Positions 26,752 through 35,969 are shown, counted from the first letter of the stretch. The stretch is DNA of 64,000 nucleotides from Halobellus sp. LT62 (GCF_037031285.1 NZ_JAYEZO010000002.1:310001-374000), one strand, 5' to 3'. Numbers and translations: made by a program. Notes: generated from the sequence alone by a model not told the origin.

Positions 26752-28371
26752 TCACTCGCGGGTGCGCCGCGCGATCCGCCACGCGGCCACTCCCAGCGCG
26801 CTTACTGCGGCCCCGACGCCGAAACCTGGGGCGCTGATTCCGTCTTCGGCGGGCGTCCCGTCGGACGCCGTCGAGTTTCCGCCCGGTACCGTCGAATTCC
26901 TGCCGGACGCCGCGGACGTCCCGCCCGCAACCGTCGCCTCCTCGGCCGTCGCCGCCCCGCTCGGCGTGCGTGTCCGGGGTCCATACGGCGTCGACGTCCC
27001 GTCCGGAAGCGTGTCGGGCGGATCGGCCTGTTCGCCGGCGTGATCGGGGAACGTGTACAGCCCCCCGGGGACATCGCCGACGCCCCAGTTGCTCGCGACG
27101 AAGAACCCCTCCCGCTCGCCCGCGTGTGCGAGTTGCGCGGTCCAGAAGCTCGCCGCGTCGGGGTCGCGCCACCACGTCACCTCCCGCGGCGCGGCGGGAT
27201 CGGAGACGTCGTGGCGCTTGACGCCGCCGCGGTACCACGACGAGTAGAGCGTCCCGGCCGCGAGCTCGAAGTTGTGCGCGGTCGTCCAGACGCCGCCGTA
27301 GGTCGGCTCCGGTGACGCCGGTGCGGGGATCGTCGCTCGCAGTTCGGGCGCTTCCGGGTCCGACACGTCCCAGAGGTCGATCCCCGACGGGCCGCCGACG
27401 TACGCGGTGTCGCCGGCCTCGGTCGACGCGGCGGTCTCCGACTGCGTTTTGGCGTCGGCCGACTGGTTCGTCGTCTCGTCCCCCTCTGCCGGCAGCGCCC
27501 ACGACTCCCGGCCGACGCCGAGGAGCGTCCCCGACTCGTCGGTCGCGACGTAGTGGTGGTTCCCGGGCGGGAGCGTCGCTTCGCGCCGGGCTTCGGCCCC
27601 TGAGCGATCCGCCAGCATCGACGGACCGGGCGCGTCGACGCTCCCGAGCGCCGTCGGCGACGCCGGGTCCGACACGTCGAGGACCCACGTGCCAGCGTCC
27701 CACAGCGCCACGAACGCGCGATCTTCGTGAACGTACACGTCGTGGACGCTTCGGGAGGCGTTCGGGACGTCGTCCCACGCCTCGTCGACGTCGGCGAGCG
27801 CCCACCGGCCGCGTTCCTCACCGGTCTCGACGTCGAGCGTCACGATCGGATTGCGCCCGCCGTCGTTGCCGGTCAGGAAGGCGACGCCGTCGCGAACGAA
27901 GCAGTTGTGGATCGGAAACGACGTCTCGTGGAACGCCCGCTCTTCTGGGTTTTCGGGATCGCTCACGTCGACGACCAGCGCGCCCGAGATCGCTCCGCGG
28001 AGCGGGTTCGCGGGGCCGACAACCAGAAGCGTCGTCGGGTCGGTCGCGTCGAGTTTCACGTCGAAGATCCCGCGCAACGGACCGTCCTCCCGATCCGCCA
28101 GCGGCTCGCGGACGTCCGCGAGGAGCTGCGGGCGATCGGGCGCGGCGACGTCGACGACGGCGTAGCCGCTCGTCGTCGCGAGGTACGTCACGTCTCGTTC
28201 GGGATCGACGACGGCCTCCTTCGCGCCCTCGACGTCGATCGATCCGTAGGGCTCGTACGGTCCCGGGTGCGCCCGGACCGTTTGCGTGGTTATCTTGCTG
28301 CCGCCGACGCCGACCGCGACGCTCGCGCCGACGAGCGCGCCGCCCCGACGAAGTAGCTCGCGCCGTCGCAT
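26752..28371 (-). CDS. secreted LVIVD-repeat beta-propeller with PGF-CTERM anchor
   Basis: A 539-residue exported protein. The N terminus is a twin-arginine signal ([20 protein letters not shown]). The body is a series of LVIVD-like repeats, each with a 'dVsDPenP' turn ([52 protein letters not shown]), which build a propeller. The C terminus is PGFGVG, a hydrophobic stretch and RIARRTRE (residues 515-539), a PGF-CTERM signal processed by archaeosortase A for lipid attachment. A Thr/Ser/Ala-rich region before it is a likely glycosylated stalk. Role at the cell surface unknown. Confidence 0.82.
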   Translation of the reverse strand: MRRRELLRRGGALVGASVAVGVGGSKITTQTVRAHPGPYEPYGSIDVEGAKEAVVDPERDVTYLATTSGYAVVDVAAPDRPQLLADVREPLADREDGPLRGIFDVKLDATDPTTLLVVGPANPLRGAISGALVVDVSDPENPEERAFHETSFPIHNCFVRDGVAFLTGNDGGRNPIVTLDVETGEERGRWALADVDEAWDDVPNASRSVHDVYVHEDRAFVALWDAGTWVLDVSDPASPTALGSVDAPGPSMLADRSGAEARREATLPPGNHHYVATDESGTLLGVGRESWALPAEGDETTNQSADAKTQSETAASTEAGDTAYVGGPSGIDLWDVSDPEAPELRATIPAPASPEPTYGGVWTTAHNFELAAGTLYSSWYRGGVKRHDVSDPAAPREVTWWRDPDAASFWTAQLAHAGEREGFFVASNWGVGDVPGGLYTFPDHAGEQADPPDTLPDGTSTPYGPRTRTPSGAATAEEATVAGGTSAASGRNSTVPGGNSTASDGTPAEDGISAPGFGVGAAVSALGVAAWRIARRTRE

Positions 28372-28388
28372 CGTCGATGGTCGGCCCG

Positions 28389-29357
28389 TCACAGTCTCGA
28401 TCGGTCTCCCGTCCCCCCGGTCATCGCGCTGGCGAGCGCGCCCATCACGACCACGTCGTCGCCGAGGGTCGTCAGTTGGATCTGCGGGACGTTCGACATC
28501 ACCATCTCGTCCATCCGCTCGCGGATGGGATCGAGAGTCAGGTCCGGGTTGTTGAGCGCGACCGCGCCCCCGACGTAGATGACGAGCGGCGCGTAGGCGT
28601 GAACGATGTTCGCGACGCCCATCGCGTTCCAGTGTCCGAGCTGTTCGACGACGTGCGTCGCGAACTCGTCGCTCCCGGCGTGGTCGAAGACGTCGACGGC
28701 GGAGAACTCGGGATCGTCGACCGGCAGTGCGGTCTCTACGGGGTCCTCCTCGTAGAGGAACTGTGCGTACCGCGGGATGTTGTTCCCGGAGCAGTACCCC
28801 TCCCAGTGGCCGTCGTGGCCGCACCCGCAGGTGAGATGTCCCTGCGGGTCGAGTGTCATATGCCCGACCTCTCCGGCGTTGCCGTCCCACCCGGAGAGGA
28901 CGTTGCCGTCGACGCAGACGCCCGCACCGATGCCCGAGGAGATGGTGAGATACACCATGTCGTCGGGGTTCCGTTCGGAATAGAACCGCTCGCCGATGAC
29001 GCCCGCGTTCGTGTCGTTGTGGAGGTACACGCGGTCGGTGTCGAACAGCTTCGAGAGCGGCCCAGTAAGCGGGATTCGGTCGATCGTGTCCGGGAGGTTG
29101 GCGGGGTTTTCGACGGCTCCCTCCGCGAGGTCGAGCGGACCGATCGCCCCGATGCCCGCCGCGTTCACCCGCTCGGGGGCGATGTCGGCGTCGGCGCACG
29201 CCTTGCGAGCGACGCGGAGGACCGCTTCGGTGACGCCGATTCCCGTCGGACCGCGCGGCGTACCGTCGTCGCTTCGTCCGATAACCGTGCCGTCGCCGTC
29301 GGCGACGATCGCTCGGACGTTCGTCGCCCCGAGGTCGACGCCCACGTAGTAGGCCAT
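28389..29357 (-). CDS. ROK-family sugar kinase (probable glucokinase)
   Basis: A 322-residue kinase of the ROK family. The phosphate-binding opening [16 protein letters not shown] is at residues 5-20, the sugar-binding region includes [13 protein letters not shown] and [26 protein letters not shown], and the metal site is [16 protein letters not shown]. In that site the usual third Cys of the ROK zinc motif is a His, as I recall for haloarchaeal members. Glucose is the most likely substrate by family, but this is inference. Seventeen base pairs separate it from the propeller gene downstream on the same strand. Confidence 0.88.
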   Translation of the reverse strand: MAYYVGVDLGATNVRAIVADGDGTVIGRSDDGTPRGPTGIGVTEAVLRVARKACADADIAPERVNAAGIGAIGPLDLAEGAVENPANLPDTIDRIPLTGPLSKLFDTDRVYLHNDTNAGVIGERFYSERNPDDMVYLTISSGIGAGVCVDGNVLSGWDGNAGEVGHMTLDPQGHLTCGCGHDGHWEGYCSGNNIPRYAQFLYEEDPVETALPVDDPEFSAVDVFDHAGSDEFATHVVEQLGHWNAMGVANIVHAYAPLVIYVGGAVALNNPDLTLDPIRERMDEMVMSNVPQIQLTTLGDDVVVMGALASAMTGGTGDRSRL

Positions 29358-29402
29358 CGTGTCGTTACGAGTGAGCGCGACACTTAACTAAGCGGGTTCG
29401 CC

Positions 29403-29861
29403 CTATTTTGTCCCGGCGCGGACGAACGTGACCGGACACGGTGAATCGAGCAACACCTCCTGTGCGGTGCTTCCGAAAACCGCTTTACCGGTCGGCGAGC
29501 GGCGTCGTCCGCCGATGACGACCCGGTCGGCGTCCGTCGACTCCGCAAACGTGACGATCGAATCCGCGTGCTCGCCGACGTCGCCGTGGACCGCGCAATC
29601 GACGCCGGCCTCTTCGAGTCGCTTTCTGATCTCTCTGACGCTCGCGTGCCGGCGGGCGACGTCGTTCGCGGAGACCTCGTCGACGGTGCGGTCGAATTCG
29701 AGGTTTTCGAGCGCGTCCTCGTACTCCGTCTCGGTGAACACGTGTCCGATCACGACTCTCGCACCGGTCGGGCCGGCGACGTCGAGCGTCTCCTCCGTGA
29801 GCCGATCGAGTTGGTCTTTGTCCTTCGGACCGACCGCCAGTACCATCGTCTCGATTGTCAT
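29403..29861 (-). CDS. universal stress protein (UspA family)
   Basis: A 152-residue UspA-fold protein. The ATP-binding signature GGRRRSPTGKAVFGSTAQEVL (GxxGxnGS form) lies near residues 117-137, followed by the terminal strand CPVTFVRAG. The opening MTIETMVLAVGPKDKDQ shows the first strand, with a somewhat longer first loop than usual. Such proteins bind ATP and respond to stress; the target is unknown. A TATA box about 30 nt upstream suggests a leaderless transcript. Confidence 0.9.
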   Translation of the reverse strand: MTIETMVLAVGPKDKDQLDRLTEETLDVAGPTGARVVIGHVFTETEYEDALENLEFDRTVDEVSANDVARRHASVREIRKRLEEAGVDCAVHGDVGEHADSIVTFAESTDADRVVIGGRRRSPTGKAVFGSTAQEVLLDSPCPVTFVRAGTK

Positions 29862-29888
29862 CTATCGCCCCGGAGTTCACTATCACAC

Positions 29889-29899
29889 GATTTAAAATT
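29889..29899 (-). promoter_or_regulatory. TATA box of the universal stress protein gene
   Basis: Minus strand AATTTTAAATC, centred about 33 nt before the ATG at 29861. The T/A run stands out in otherwise GC-rich sequence and fits a leaderless promoter. Confidence 0.5.
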
Positions 29900-30031
29900 A
29901 CGGTCTGGTACCAAGCGATTCGCGCGGTATCTGTCCAACCGGTGACACGCGTTCGCTCGTGAAACCGTACGCGAGCGCGGCTGCTGGCCCGACGACACGA
30001 AGAAAACCGATTCCCGGGTTACGATACCCGC

Positions 30032-30412
30032 TCAGTAGTCCGGCGCGTCGTCTTCGACGTCGCGCTTCATCGAATCGCGGCGCGACTTCGCGTCCCGGCC
30101 GGTCGCTTCGAGGAGGAAGTCGTTTTTCGCGTCGACCGCGTCACCGGCGGCCTCGAGATCGTCGGGCGAGAGCTCCGTCGGGTCCCGTTCTTCGAACTCG
30201 ACGCCCAGTCGGTCCTTCTTCCCGCTGTACGATACCGCACCGGCGACGATGCGCTCGAAGACCGGGTTGTCCGGTTCGGCGACGACGTACAGATCGCTTC
30301 CCTTGTACTCGGTCGTTTCGGTGATCGGTCCGAAGTACTCTTCGACGGTCGATTCCATATCCGGAATTCGATCTTCGAGCGTCTCCCCGCGACGCATCTT
30401 GTACTCCTTCAT
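30032..30412 (-). CDS. DUF5611-family protein
   Basis: A 126-residue protein of the haloarchaeal DUF5611 family: MKEYKMRRGETLEDRIPDMESTVEEYFGPI, then DLYVVAEPDNPVFERIVAGAVSYSGKKDRLGVEFEERDPTEL. It is soluble and acidic with a charged C-terminal tail. The fold looks alpha/beta, but no catalytic residues are evident and no function is known. It is followed on the same strand by the zinc-ribbon acidic-linker protein upstream (30519-31727), 106 bp away. Confidence 0.8.
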   Translation of the reverse strand: MKEYKMRRGETLEDRIPDMESTVEEYFGPITETTEYKGSDLYVVAEPDNPVFERIVAGAVSYSGKKDRLGVEFEERDPTELSPDDLEAAGDAVDAKNDFLLEATGRDAKSRRDSMKRDVEDDAPDY

Positions 30413-30518
30413 ACGCCCCGATTCGATAGGTGATGGTTTACCTGTTTCGTCACCGGTTGCGGCGCGTCGCCGTCGCGCGGCCGGTCACGGAACCCCGAGG
30501 CGGTCGCTCGGTCGCGGT

Positions 30519-31727
30519 TCATCGCTCTCGTTCGGCGATGTACCCCTGTTTGCACTCCGGACAGATGTCGCCGGCGCGCATCGACGACGCGCCCGCGCCC
30601 CGGGCGTGCCCGCAGTTGGGGCAGTAGAACTCGACGCGGTCGTCCGGGACGTCCGATTCCAGACTCGTCGACGACCCCGCGCGGGCGAACCCCTCGTCGG
30701 CGCGAGACTGTCCCCTCGCCCGCTCTCTCGACGGCTCGCGTTCGCCCTCGACGGCGACGCCCTCGACCGAGTCGGCGTCGTCGAGATCGGCCCGTCCGTT
30801 CACGTCCGGCGTGAGGCCGCTCCCGCCGAGTTCGACGTCCTCGTCGACGTTCGTCGTCGCGTCGAACCCCTCATCATCGCTCTGGTGTTCGGGCCACCCG
30901 CCGGGCTCGGGTCCGTCCTCACGCTCGGGCCACTCGCCGTGACCGCGCTCTTTCTGCTCCTCCTCGTCAGTCCCGTCGATGATTTCGGCGTCGTTCGTCA
31001 CCTGCTCGTCCCCGTCGTCCGGGGCGGCTTCCCCGTTCTCGGCCGCCTGAGACTGCTGCGCGGCGCTCGCGGGGTCCGTTTCGGCCTCCTCGGGCCATTG
31101 CGCCTCGTCGCGCTCGCGCTCCGTCTCGTCGAGGATCACGCCGTCGTCGGCGTCGGGGTCGGCGTCGACGTCCTCCCAGTCGTCGCTGCCGGTCTCCCAT
31201 CGGTCGGACGCTTCCTTCGTCTCCTCGGACGCCGCCTCCGCCTCGTCGATCGGGCTGTCCGCTTCAACGGCGTCGCCCTCGGCGGCCGCCGGGCTCTCCG
31301 CGCTCGCCTCGGCCGGCGGTTCGCCCGCTTCGTGCCCTTCGTCGTCGACGCCCCCCGCCGCGTCGGCATTCGTCGCGCTCTCCACACTCGCCTCGGCATC
31401 CGCTCCCTCGGCGTCACTCGATTGTGCGTCCCCGGAGGCCGATTGATCGACCTCCGCGCTCGACGCCGGGGCAGATGCCGACTGTGCGGCGGGGTCTGCT
31501 CCCGGTCCAGACCCGCCGGTCTCGGCGTCTCCGCCGAGGCCGACTTCGGCGGGCGTGCGGATCGCCGTCACCTCCTTGTTCTGACTGACGGTCTGTTCGG
31601 CCCCGCAGCGCTCACACACCTGCACCTCGCGGATCGTGACGACGACCTCGTCCCCCTGTTCCTCCCTCGTGCGTTGGACCTCGGTGTCCCCGTACGTATG
31701 GCCGAGAAGACGGCACTTGAGTCCCAT
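30519..31727 (-). CDS. acidic protein with N- and C-terminal zinc ribbons (DUF7093-like)
   Basis: A 402-residue protein. The N-terminal module begins MGLKCRLLGHTYGDTEVQRT and contains VCERCGAEQ (Cys38, Cys41). The C-terminal module has YCPNCGHARG and ICPECKQGY, a four-Cys zinc ribbon. Between them lie about 290 residues of low-complexity, very acidic sequence (Glu, Asp, Ala, Ser) predicted to be disordered. The ATG at 31727 gives the family-like opening; MSERRL upstream (31745) is a possible longer start. Zinc ribbons suggest contact with nucleic acid or protein. Function unknown. Confidence 0.72.
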   Translation of the reverse strand: MGLKCRLLGHTYGDTEVQRTREEQGDEVVVTIREVQVCERCGAEQTVSQNKEVTAIRTPAEVGLGGDAETGGSGPGADPAAQSASAPASSAEVDQSASGDAQSSDAEGADAEASVESATNADAAGGVDDEGHEAGEPPAEASAESPAAAEGDAVEADSPIDEAEAASEETKEASDRWETGSDDWEDVDADPDADDGVILDETERERDEAQWPEEAETDPASAAQQSQAAENGEAAPDDGDEQVTNDAEIIDGTDEEEQKERGHGEWPEREDGPEPGGWPEHQSDDEGFDATTNVDEDVELGGSGLTPDVNGRADLDDADSVEGVAVEGEREPSRERARGQSRADEGFARAGSSTSLESDVPDDRVEFYCPNCGHARGAGASSMRAGDICPECKQGYIAERER

Positions 31728-31878
31728 TAACCGACGTTCGGACATTCAGGGCCAAAAGTGTACCTCCTCCGTCAGACGAACGGCTGACGCGCCGCTCGCG
31801 GAGCGACGGTTCTCTATGAGGCCGTCCTCGCCACGCGCCGGCGGTAAGCGTAAACCGGACGGGAGCGAACGACCAGCT

Positions 31879-32181
31879 ATGAGAGCGCGGCGGGAGTTCA
31901 GAGATCGACGCGACGTCGAGGTAGCGGTGCTCGACGCGCTCGTCGATCGTTCACAGGAGGGAATGACCGTCTTCGAGGTGCGCGCGGCCGTCGACGCCGA
32001 CATCGACGAGATCGAGAACGCGCTGGCGGCGCTCAAGGAGGACGACTTACTCTCCGTCGAGAACGGCGACGACGACCGCGTCGTCATCCTCGTCGACGAC
32101 CGCGTCGTGCCCGATCCCGAGGCGGGCGCGACCGACGAGCAGGGGTTCGTCGACGCGATCCGAGACCGCCTCGGCCTGTGA
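31879..32181 (+). CDS. small winged-helix-like protein (DUF6432-like)
   Basis: A 100-residue protein with a helical DNA-binding-like N-terminal half: REFRDRRDVEVAVLDALVDRSQEGMTVFEVRAAVDADIDEIENALAALKEDDLLSVE reads as helix-turn-helix plus wing. The C-terminal part has VVILVDDRVVPD and an acidic helix. It matches a haloarchaeal family I associate with DUF6432. The start at ATG 31879 excludes a basic, non-family upstream stretch. It is divergent from the zinc-ribbon protein, with a 151-bp shared promoter region. Confidence 0.75.
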   Translation: MRARREFRDRRDVEVAVLDALVDRSQEGMTVFEVRAAVDADIDEIENALAALKEDDLLSVENGDDDRVVILVDDRVVPDPEAGATDEQGFVDAIRDRLGL

Positions 32182-32315
32182 TGACGACGGGAGTGTGACG
32201 GCGAGACCGTGCGGAGGAGCGATAGCGAAGTGACGACGAAACCGGAGGTCGACGACGGCGAAGTGCGGACGACACTTGACGGTCGACGACAGAGACATCT
32301 CTCGACCGCAATTTC

Positions 32316-32433
32316 GTGGCGAACAGCTGGCACCCGCTTTCGTGGCCCGTACCGTTGATGAGACCACGCTCCTCCGTTCCCGCGTCGACGCGCCAGACAA
32401 CCGCTGCCCGACGCGGGGTGGTTCCTACGTCAC
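32316..32433 (-). ncRNA. candidate small RNA, family A copy 2
   Basis: Second copy of the family A element. Plus-strand CCCGCGTCG (32379-32387) pairs with CGACGCGGG (32409-32417), closing a 21-nt loop with ACAACCGCT. Compared with copy 1 one base pair of the stem changed on both sides (C-G to T-A). The minus strand starts GTGACGTAGG at 32433 and ends at CTGTTCGCCAC. A 5-bp CGTGG/CCACG hairpin lies between core and distal box. It occupies most of the 368-bp gap between 32181 and 32550; the remainder (32182-32315) holds only a GGTCGA/TCGACC hairpin near 32281-32308. Confidence 0.6.
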
Positions 32434-32455
32434 GGCGACGCTGGCCGCCCGATCG

Positions 32456-32472
32456 TATATAAACACTCGGCG
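32456..32472 (-). promoter_or_regulatory. BRE/TATA box for family A copy 2
   Basis: Minus strand CGCCGAGTGTTTATATA. The G of GTTTATA (32464) is 31 nt from the G of GTGA (32433), identical to the other copies. On the plus strand TATATAAA could also serve the YgfZ-like gene. Confidence 0.55.
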
Positions 32473-32549
32473 CTGGTCGTTCTGGTCGACGGGAACGGCG
32501 GCGAACGATGGCGCTGCGGTTTTCCCCGTGGGACGCAGAGAGGTGGACA

Positions 32550-33686
32550 ATGACGGTCGTCACGGAGATGCACGAGGAACACGGCGCGACGTTCGAGGAA
32601 CGCGGCGGTCGCCGGATCGTCACCGACTACGGCCGTCCGGAGCGGACCCACCGCGCGATCCGAAACGGCGCTGGCGTGATCGAGATGGGATACGGCGTCG
32701 TCGTCGTCGAGGGTGAAGACCGGGTCGAGTTCGTCGACAATACCGTGTCGAACGGCGTCCCGCGGACCGACGGCGAGGGCGTCTACGCGCTGCTCTTGGA
32801 CCCACAGGGACGAATCGAGACGGACCTGTACGTCTACAACGCGGGCGAGCGTTTGCTCTGCTTTACGCCCCCGGCGCGCGCGAAGCCCTTGGTCGACGAC
32901 TGGTCGGAGAAAATCTTCATCCAAGACGTCGAGATCAGCGAGGCGTCGACGGACTTCGCGGTGTTCGGCGTGCACGGCCCGAAATCGACCGAGAAAGTCG
33001 CGAGCGTCCTCACCGGGGCGGGATCACCCGAGCCCGCATTGACGTTCGTCCGCGGTTCGATGGGCGACGAGGGTGTCACCGTGATCGCGGGTGACGGCCT
33101 CACCGGCGAAGAGGGGTACGAGGTCGTCTGCGCCGCCGACGCCGCAGAGCGCGTCTTCGAGACACTCCTGACGCTCGGGATGAACGCCGTTCCGTTCGGC
33201 TACCGGACGTGGGAGACGCTGACTATCGAGGCCGGAACGCCGCTCTTCGAGACCGAACTGGAAGGGAGAATTCCGAACGTGCTCGGCCTCCGCAACGCCC
33301 TCGACTTCGAGAAGGGGTGTTTCGTCGGTCAGGAAGTCGTCTCGAAGGTCGAGAACCGCGGGCGGCCGAGTCAGCGGCTGGTCGGGCTGCGGTTCGACGT
33401 CGACGACGCCGATGGGGCTCCAGAAGCCGGGCTTCCCGAACCCGGTGCTGCGGTCCTCAACGAGAGCGACGAGCGCGTCGGCGAGGTCACACGAGCGGAC
33501 GTGAGCCCGTCGTCGGACGCGTCGGTCGCGCTCGCGCTCGTCGATTTCGATCTCGGAACGACGTCGCTGGCGATACGCGACGACGCGACAGATACCGACT
33601 ACACGACCGAGCGAACGGCGCTCCCGTTCGTCAAGGGCAGCGCCGCCTCGGCGCGGCTTCCGACCTATCGTAGCGTCTGCAACTGA
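32550..33686 (+). CDS. YgfZ/GcvT-like folate-binding protein
   Basis: A 378-residue protein of the aminomethyltransferase (GcvT) fold. The diagnostic YgfZ motif KGCFVGQEVVSKVENRG lies near residues 255-271, which points to a tetrahydrofolate-dependent role in Fe-S cluster protein maintenance rather than glycine cleavage. ATG 32550 gives the expected MTVVTEMHEEHGATF start; ATG 32508 is an in-frame alternative. The last residues (SVCN) and the stop codon are encoded by the family B repeat, so the ancestral C terminus was probably altered. The gene is divergent from family A copy 2. Confidence 0.82.
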   Translation: MTVVTEMHEEHGATFEERGGRRIVTDYGRPERTHRAIRNGAGVIEMGYGVVVVEGEDRVEFVDNTVSNGVPRTDGEGVYALLLDPQGRIETDLYVYNAGERLLCFTPPARAKPLVDDWSEKIFIQDVEISEASTDFAVFGVHGPKSTEKVASVLTGAGSPEPALTFVRGSMGDEGVTVIAGDGLTGEEGYEVVCAADAAERVFETLLTLGMNAVPFGYRTWETLTIEAGTPLFETELEGRIPNVLGLRNALDFEKGCFVGQEVVSKVENRGRPSQRLVGLRFDVDDADGAPEAGLPEPGAAVLNESDERVGEVTRADVSPSSDASVALALVDFDLGTTSLAIRDDATDTDYTTERTALPFVKGSAASARLPTYRSVCN

Positions 33687-33747
33687 TTGCTCACCCGATC
33701 GCCCTGCGGCGTGCGATCGAGCGAAGACTTGTACGTGCAACATACGG
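33669..33747 (+). repeat. palindromic element family B, copy 1
   Basis: An ~80-bp element homologous to 44025-44104 read on the minus strand. It starts GTAGCGTCTGCAACTGATT, has an inner CGATCGC/GCGATCG hairpin, then CGAAGAC, and ends in an eroded right arm (TGCAACATACG). It covers the stop codon of the YgfZ-like gene and lies in the convergent gap before the FAD reductase gene. Confidence 0.75.
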
Positions 33748-33778
33748 TGAACCGACTTTCCACCACCGTTTTCGCCGG

Positions 33779-34861
33779 CTACCGGCCGAGTAACTTCGCC
33801 AAATGCTCCCGCGAGAAGAACGACGTCGGCCGATCCATGTGAACCCCGATCTCGCCGGACAGCGTGTGGAGGCCGACGCGCTGGATCGGCTCCGGCAGCG
33901 AGTACGCCCGGCGGAGCCAGTGGCCGAGCGCGATCTCTCTCGACAGTTCCGAGCGCCACTCCGAGTCGTAATCGCGGAGCGTCCCCGGATCGTCGGGATC
34001 GATCGTCTCCGCGGCGCAGTCGGCGGCGGTCATCCCGTAGAGGATCCCGCCGCCGGTGAACGGTTTCGTCTGCGCGGCGGCGTCTCCGAGGAGGAACGCG
34101 CGTCGGCCGTGCACCCGCTCGGGCGGCCCGATCGGGATCGCGCCCGAGCAGAAGTGCTCGGTCTCGACGCCGTAGGCGTCGGTGAGTCTCTCGAACAGTT
34201 CGTTGACCGAGCGCCCCGGCGGCGCGGCGAGGCCGTACTCGACGCCCGCGTCGCCGCGGGGGATCCGCCACGCGAAAAAGCGCGGCGCGGTGAGATGGAC
34301 GTCCACGAAGTCACCGTCGTCGGGGTCGGGATCGAACGCGAGCACGCCGTGGAGGATCTCGTCGGGTTCGGGGAGCCCGCACTGCCGTCGCACCCGCGAG
34401 GTCGGACCGTCGCAGCCCGCGACCATCTTCGCACTCACGGTCTCGGTCTCGCCCGCGTTCGAGACCGTGAGTTCGACGCCGTCGTGGCGCTCCTCGACGT
34501 CGACGACGGTGTGCTCCTCACGGACGTCAGCGCCCGCCGCTCTCGCGCACTCCGCGAGCGTGCGATCGAGTTCGACCCGGTCGATGACGTTCGAGATCTC
34601 CTCGCGCTTGTAGAAGGGGTAGGCGGCGGAGTCGGGGCCGCCGACGTGGAACCGAGCCCCGTAGACGCGGTTCTGGAGGAGGTCGGCCTTCGCCTCCTCG
34701 GGCACGTAGTCCCAGATGTCGGTGCTGACGTGGCCCGAACACGCGAGCGGCGTCCCGACGGTTCCCTGCTCGAAGGCGACGACGTCGTGGCCCGCTTCGG
34801 CGGCGCGCCGGGCGAAGCGCGCGCCCGCGGGACCGACGCCGACGACCGCGAAATCGTGCAT
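33779..34861 (-). CDS. geranylgeranyl reductase-family FAD oxidoreductase
   Basis: A 360-residue flavoprotein. The FAD-binding opening is FAVVGVGPAGARFARRAAEAGHDVVAFEQ (GxGxxG). CSGHVSTDIWDYV near residue 43 is the region that carries the catalytic Cys in geranylgeranyl reductases, and GDAAAQTKPFTGGGILYG at about 274 is the second FAD motif. Family members saturate the isoprenoid chains of archaeal membrane lipids or menaquinone. Which lipid it acts on is unknown. The ATG at 34861 was chosen, as an upstream extension adds basic, non-conserved sequence. Confidence 0.85.
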   Translation of the reverse strand: MHDFAVVGVGPAGARFARRAAEAGHDVVAFEQGTVGTPLACSGHVSTDIWDYVPEEAKADLLQNRVYGARFHVGGPDSAAYPFYKREEISNVIDRVELDRTLAECARAAGADVREEHTVVDVEERHDGVELTVSNAGETETVSAKMVAGCDGPTSRVRRQCGLPEPDEILHGVLAFDPDPDDGDFVDVHLTAPRFFAWRIPRGDAGVEYGLAAPPGRSVNELFERLTDAYGVETEHFCSGAIPIGPPERVHGRRAFLLGDAAAQTKPFTGGGILYGMTAADCAAETIDPDDPGTLRDYDSEWRSELSREIALGHWLRRAYSLPEPIQRVGLHTLSGEIGVHMDRPTSFFSREHLAKLLGR

Positions 34862-34931
34862 TCGTCTCCCTCTACCGGATCCGTCGGCATATACCTTCTC
34901 GCTTCCTCCGCGGACTCCTCCGTTCCTCTCT

Positions 34932-35969
34932 TCACTCGTCGACGACGGCGAGGCCGCTCGTCGTCGCCTCGCGGAAGGAATCGGGCCACTCAATGTCGAG
35001 TCGTTCGAAGGCGTCGCCCCCGTCAGTCGTTCGGAACAGCCCGCGATCCGTCAGGGCGAACAGTTCGCCGTCGTCGACGCCGGGCGCGAGCGTCGGTCGG
35101 AGCAGCCCCTCGCCGGTCGGGACGCCGGCGGTGTCGAGCCGTTCCCACGCGGTCGGGGAGGCGTCTTCGTGGTTTGGCACCTCGCCGTCGACCCGCCGGT
35201 ACAGGTACGACGCGGCCGAGCCGGCGCTGTGCGCCCGACGCGCGCCCGCGGCCGCCGACAGGAGCACGCGACCCGGGTCCCCGGGGTCGATCGACACACT
35301 CCAGCAGTAGCGGTGCTCGAGCCCTTCCTGTGGGAATACCCACGATTCGCCGCCGTCGCGGCTCTCGGCGTAGCCGTCGCCCGCGGCCGTGCGGACGACG
35401 TCGGGCGCGTCGGGGTGAATCGCCATCGAGTGGGTGTCCCGGCGCGTCGACGGGATTCGGTCCTCCCACGTCTCCCCGCCGTCGCGGCTCTGGATCAACG
35501 CCCCGGCCTCAATTGCAACAAAGAGGTGTTCGGGGTCGGCGGGGTCGACCTCGATCCAGCGCACGTGATGGGTGTGCGGCCGTGGCGGGAACGCCCACGT
35601 CGGCGCGGAGGGCAGGTCGGTCAGCCCCGGCAGTTCCGCCCACGTGTCGCCGCCGTCGATCGAGTGATAGACGGTGCTCGGTTCGGTGCCGACGTAGACG
35701 ACGCCCGGATCGTGCGGCGAGACGGTCACGCTCGTCACCGACGTTGAGATCGCGTCTCCGCCGACGCGCTCCCACGATCGTCCGCCGTCGGTCGAGCGGT
35801 GGAGCCCGGCGTCGAACGTTCCGCAGAAGACCCGCTCGGGGGCGTCGCCTGCGGCGTCGAGACACTCGATGTCGTCGCGCTCGAAGGTGTACTCTGCTGC
35901 GGGGCTCTCGGTGGAGGCATCTCGGACGACGAGGACGCCCGCGCTGGAGGCGGCATAGCAGGTGACCAT
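34932..35969 (-). CDS. BNR/sialidase-like beta-propeller protein
   Basis: A 345-residue cytoplasmic propeller with no signal peptide. It contains repeated Asp-box motifs of the form S-x-D-G-G-x-T/S-W: STDGGRSWERV, SIDGGDTWAEL, SRDGGETWEDR, SRDGGESWVFP and TTDGGDAFERL. This is the F/Y-type sialidase or YCF48-like propeller used as a binding scaffold. No glycosidase active site is evident. Common in haloarchaea as 'glycosyl hydrolase-like' annotations, which overstate the evidence. It is followed 108 bp upstream by the propeller-kinase gene on the same strand. Confidence 0.8.
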   Translation of the reverse strand: MVTCYAASSAGVLVVRDASTESPAAEYTFERDDIECLDAAGDAPERVFCGTFDAGLHRSTDGGRSWERVGGDAISTSVTSVTVSPHDPGVVYVGTEPSTVYHSIDGGDTWAELPGLTDLPSAPTWAFPPRPHTHHVRWIEVDPADPEHLFVAIEAGALIQSRDGGETWEDRIPSTRRDTHSMAIHPDAPDVVRTAAGDGYAESRDGGESWVFPQEGLEHRYCWSVSIDPGDPGRVLLSAAAGARRAHSAGSAASYLYRRVDGEVPNHEDASPTAWERLDTAGVPTGEGLLRPTLAPGVDDGELFALTDRGLFRTTDGGDAFERLDIEWPDSFREATTSGLAVVDE

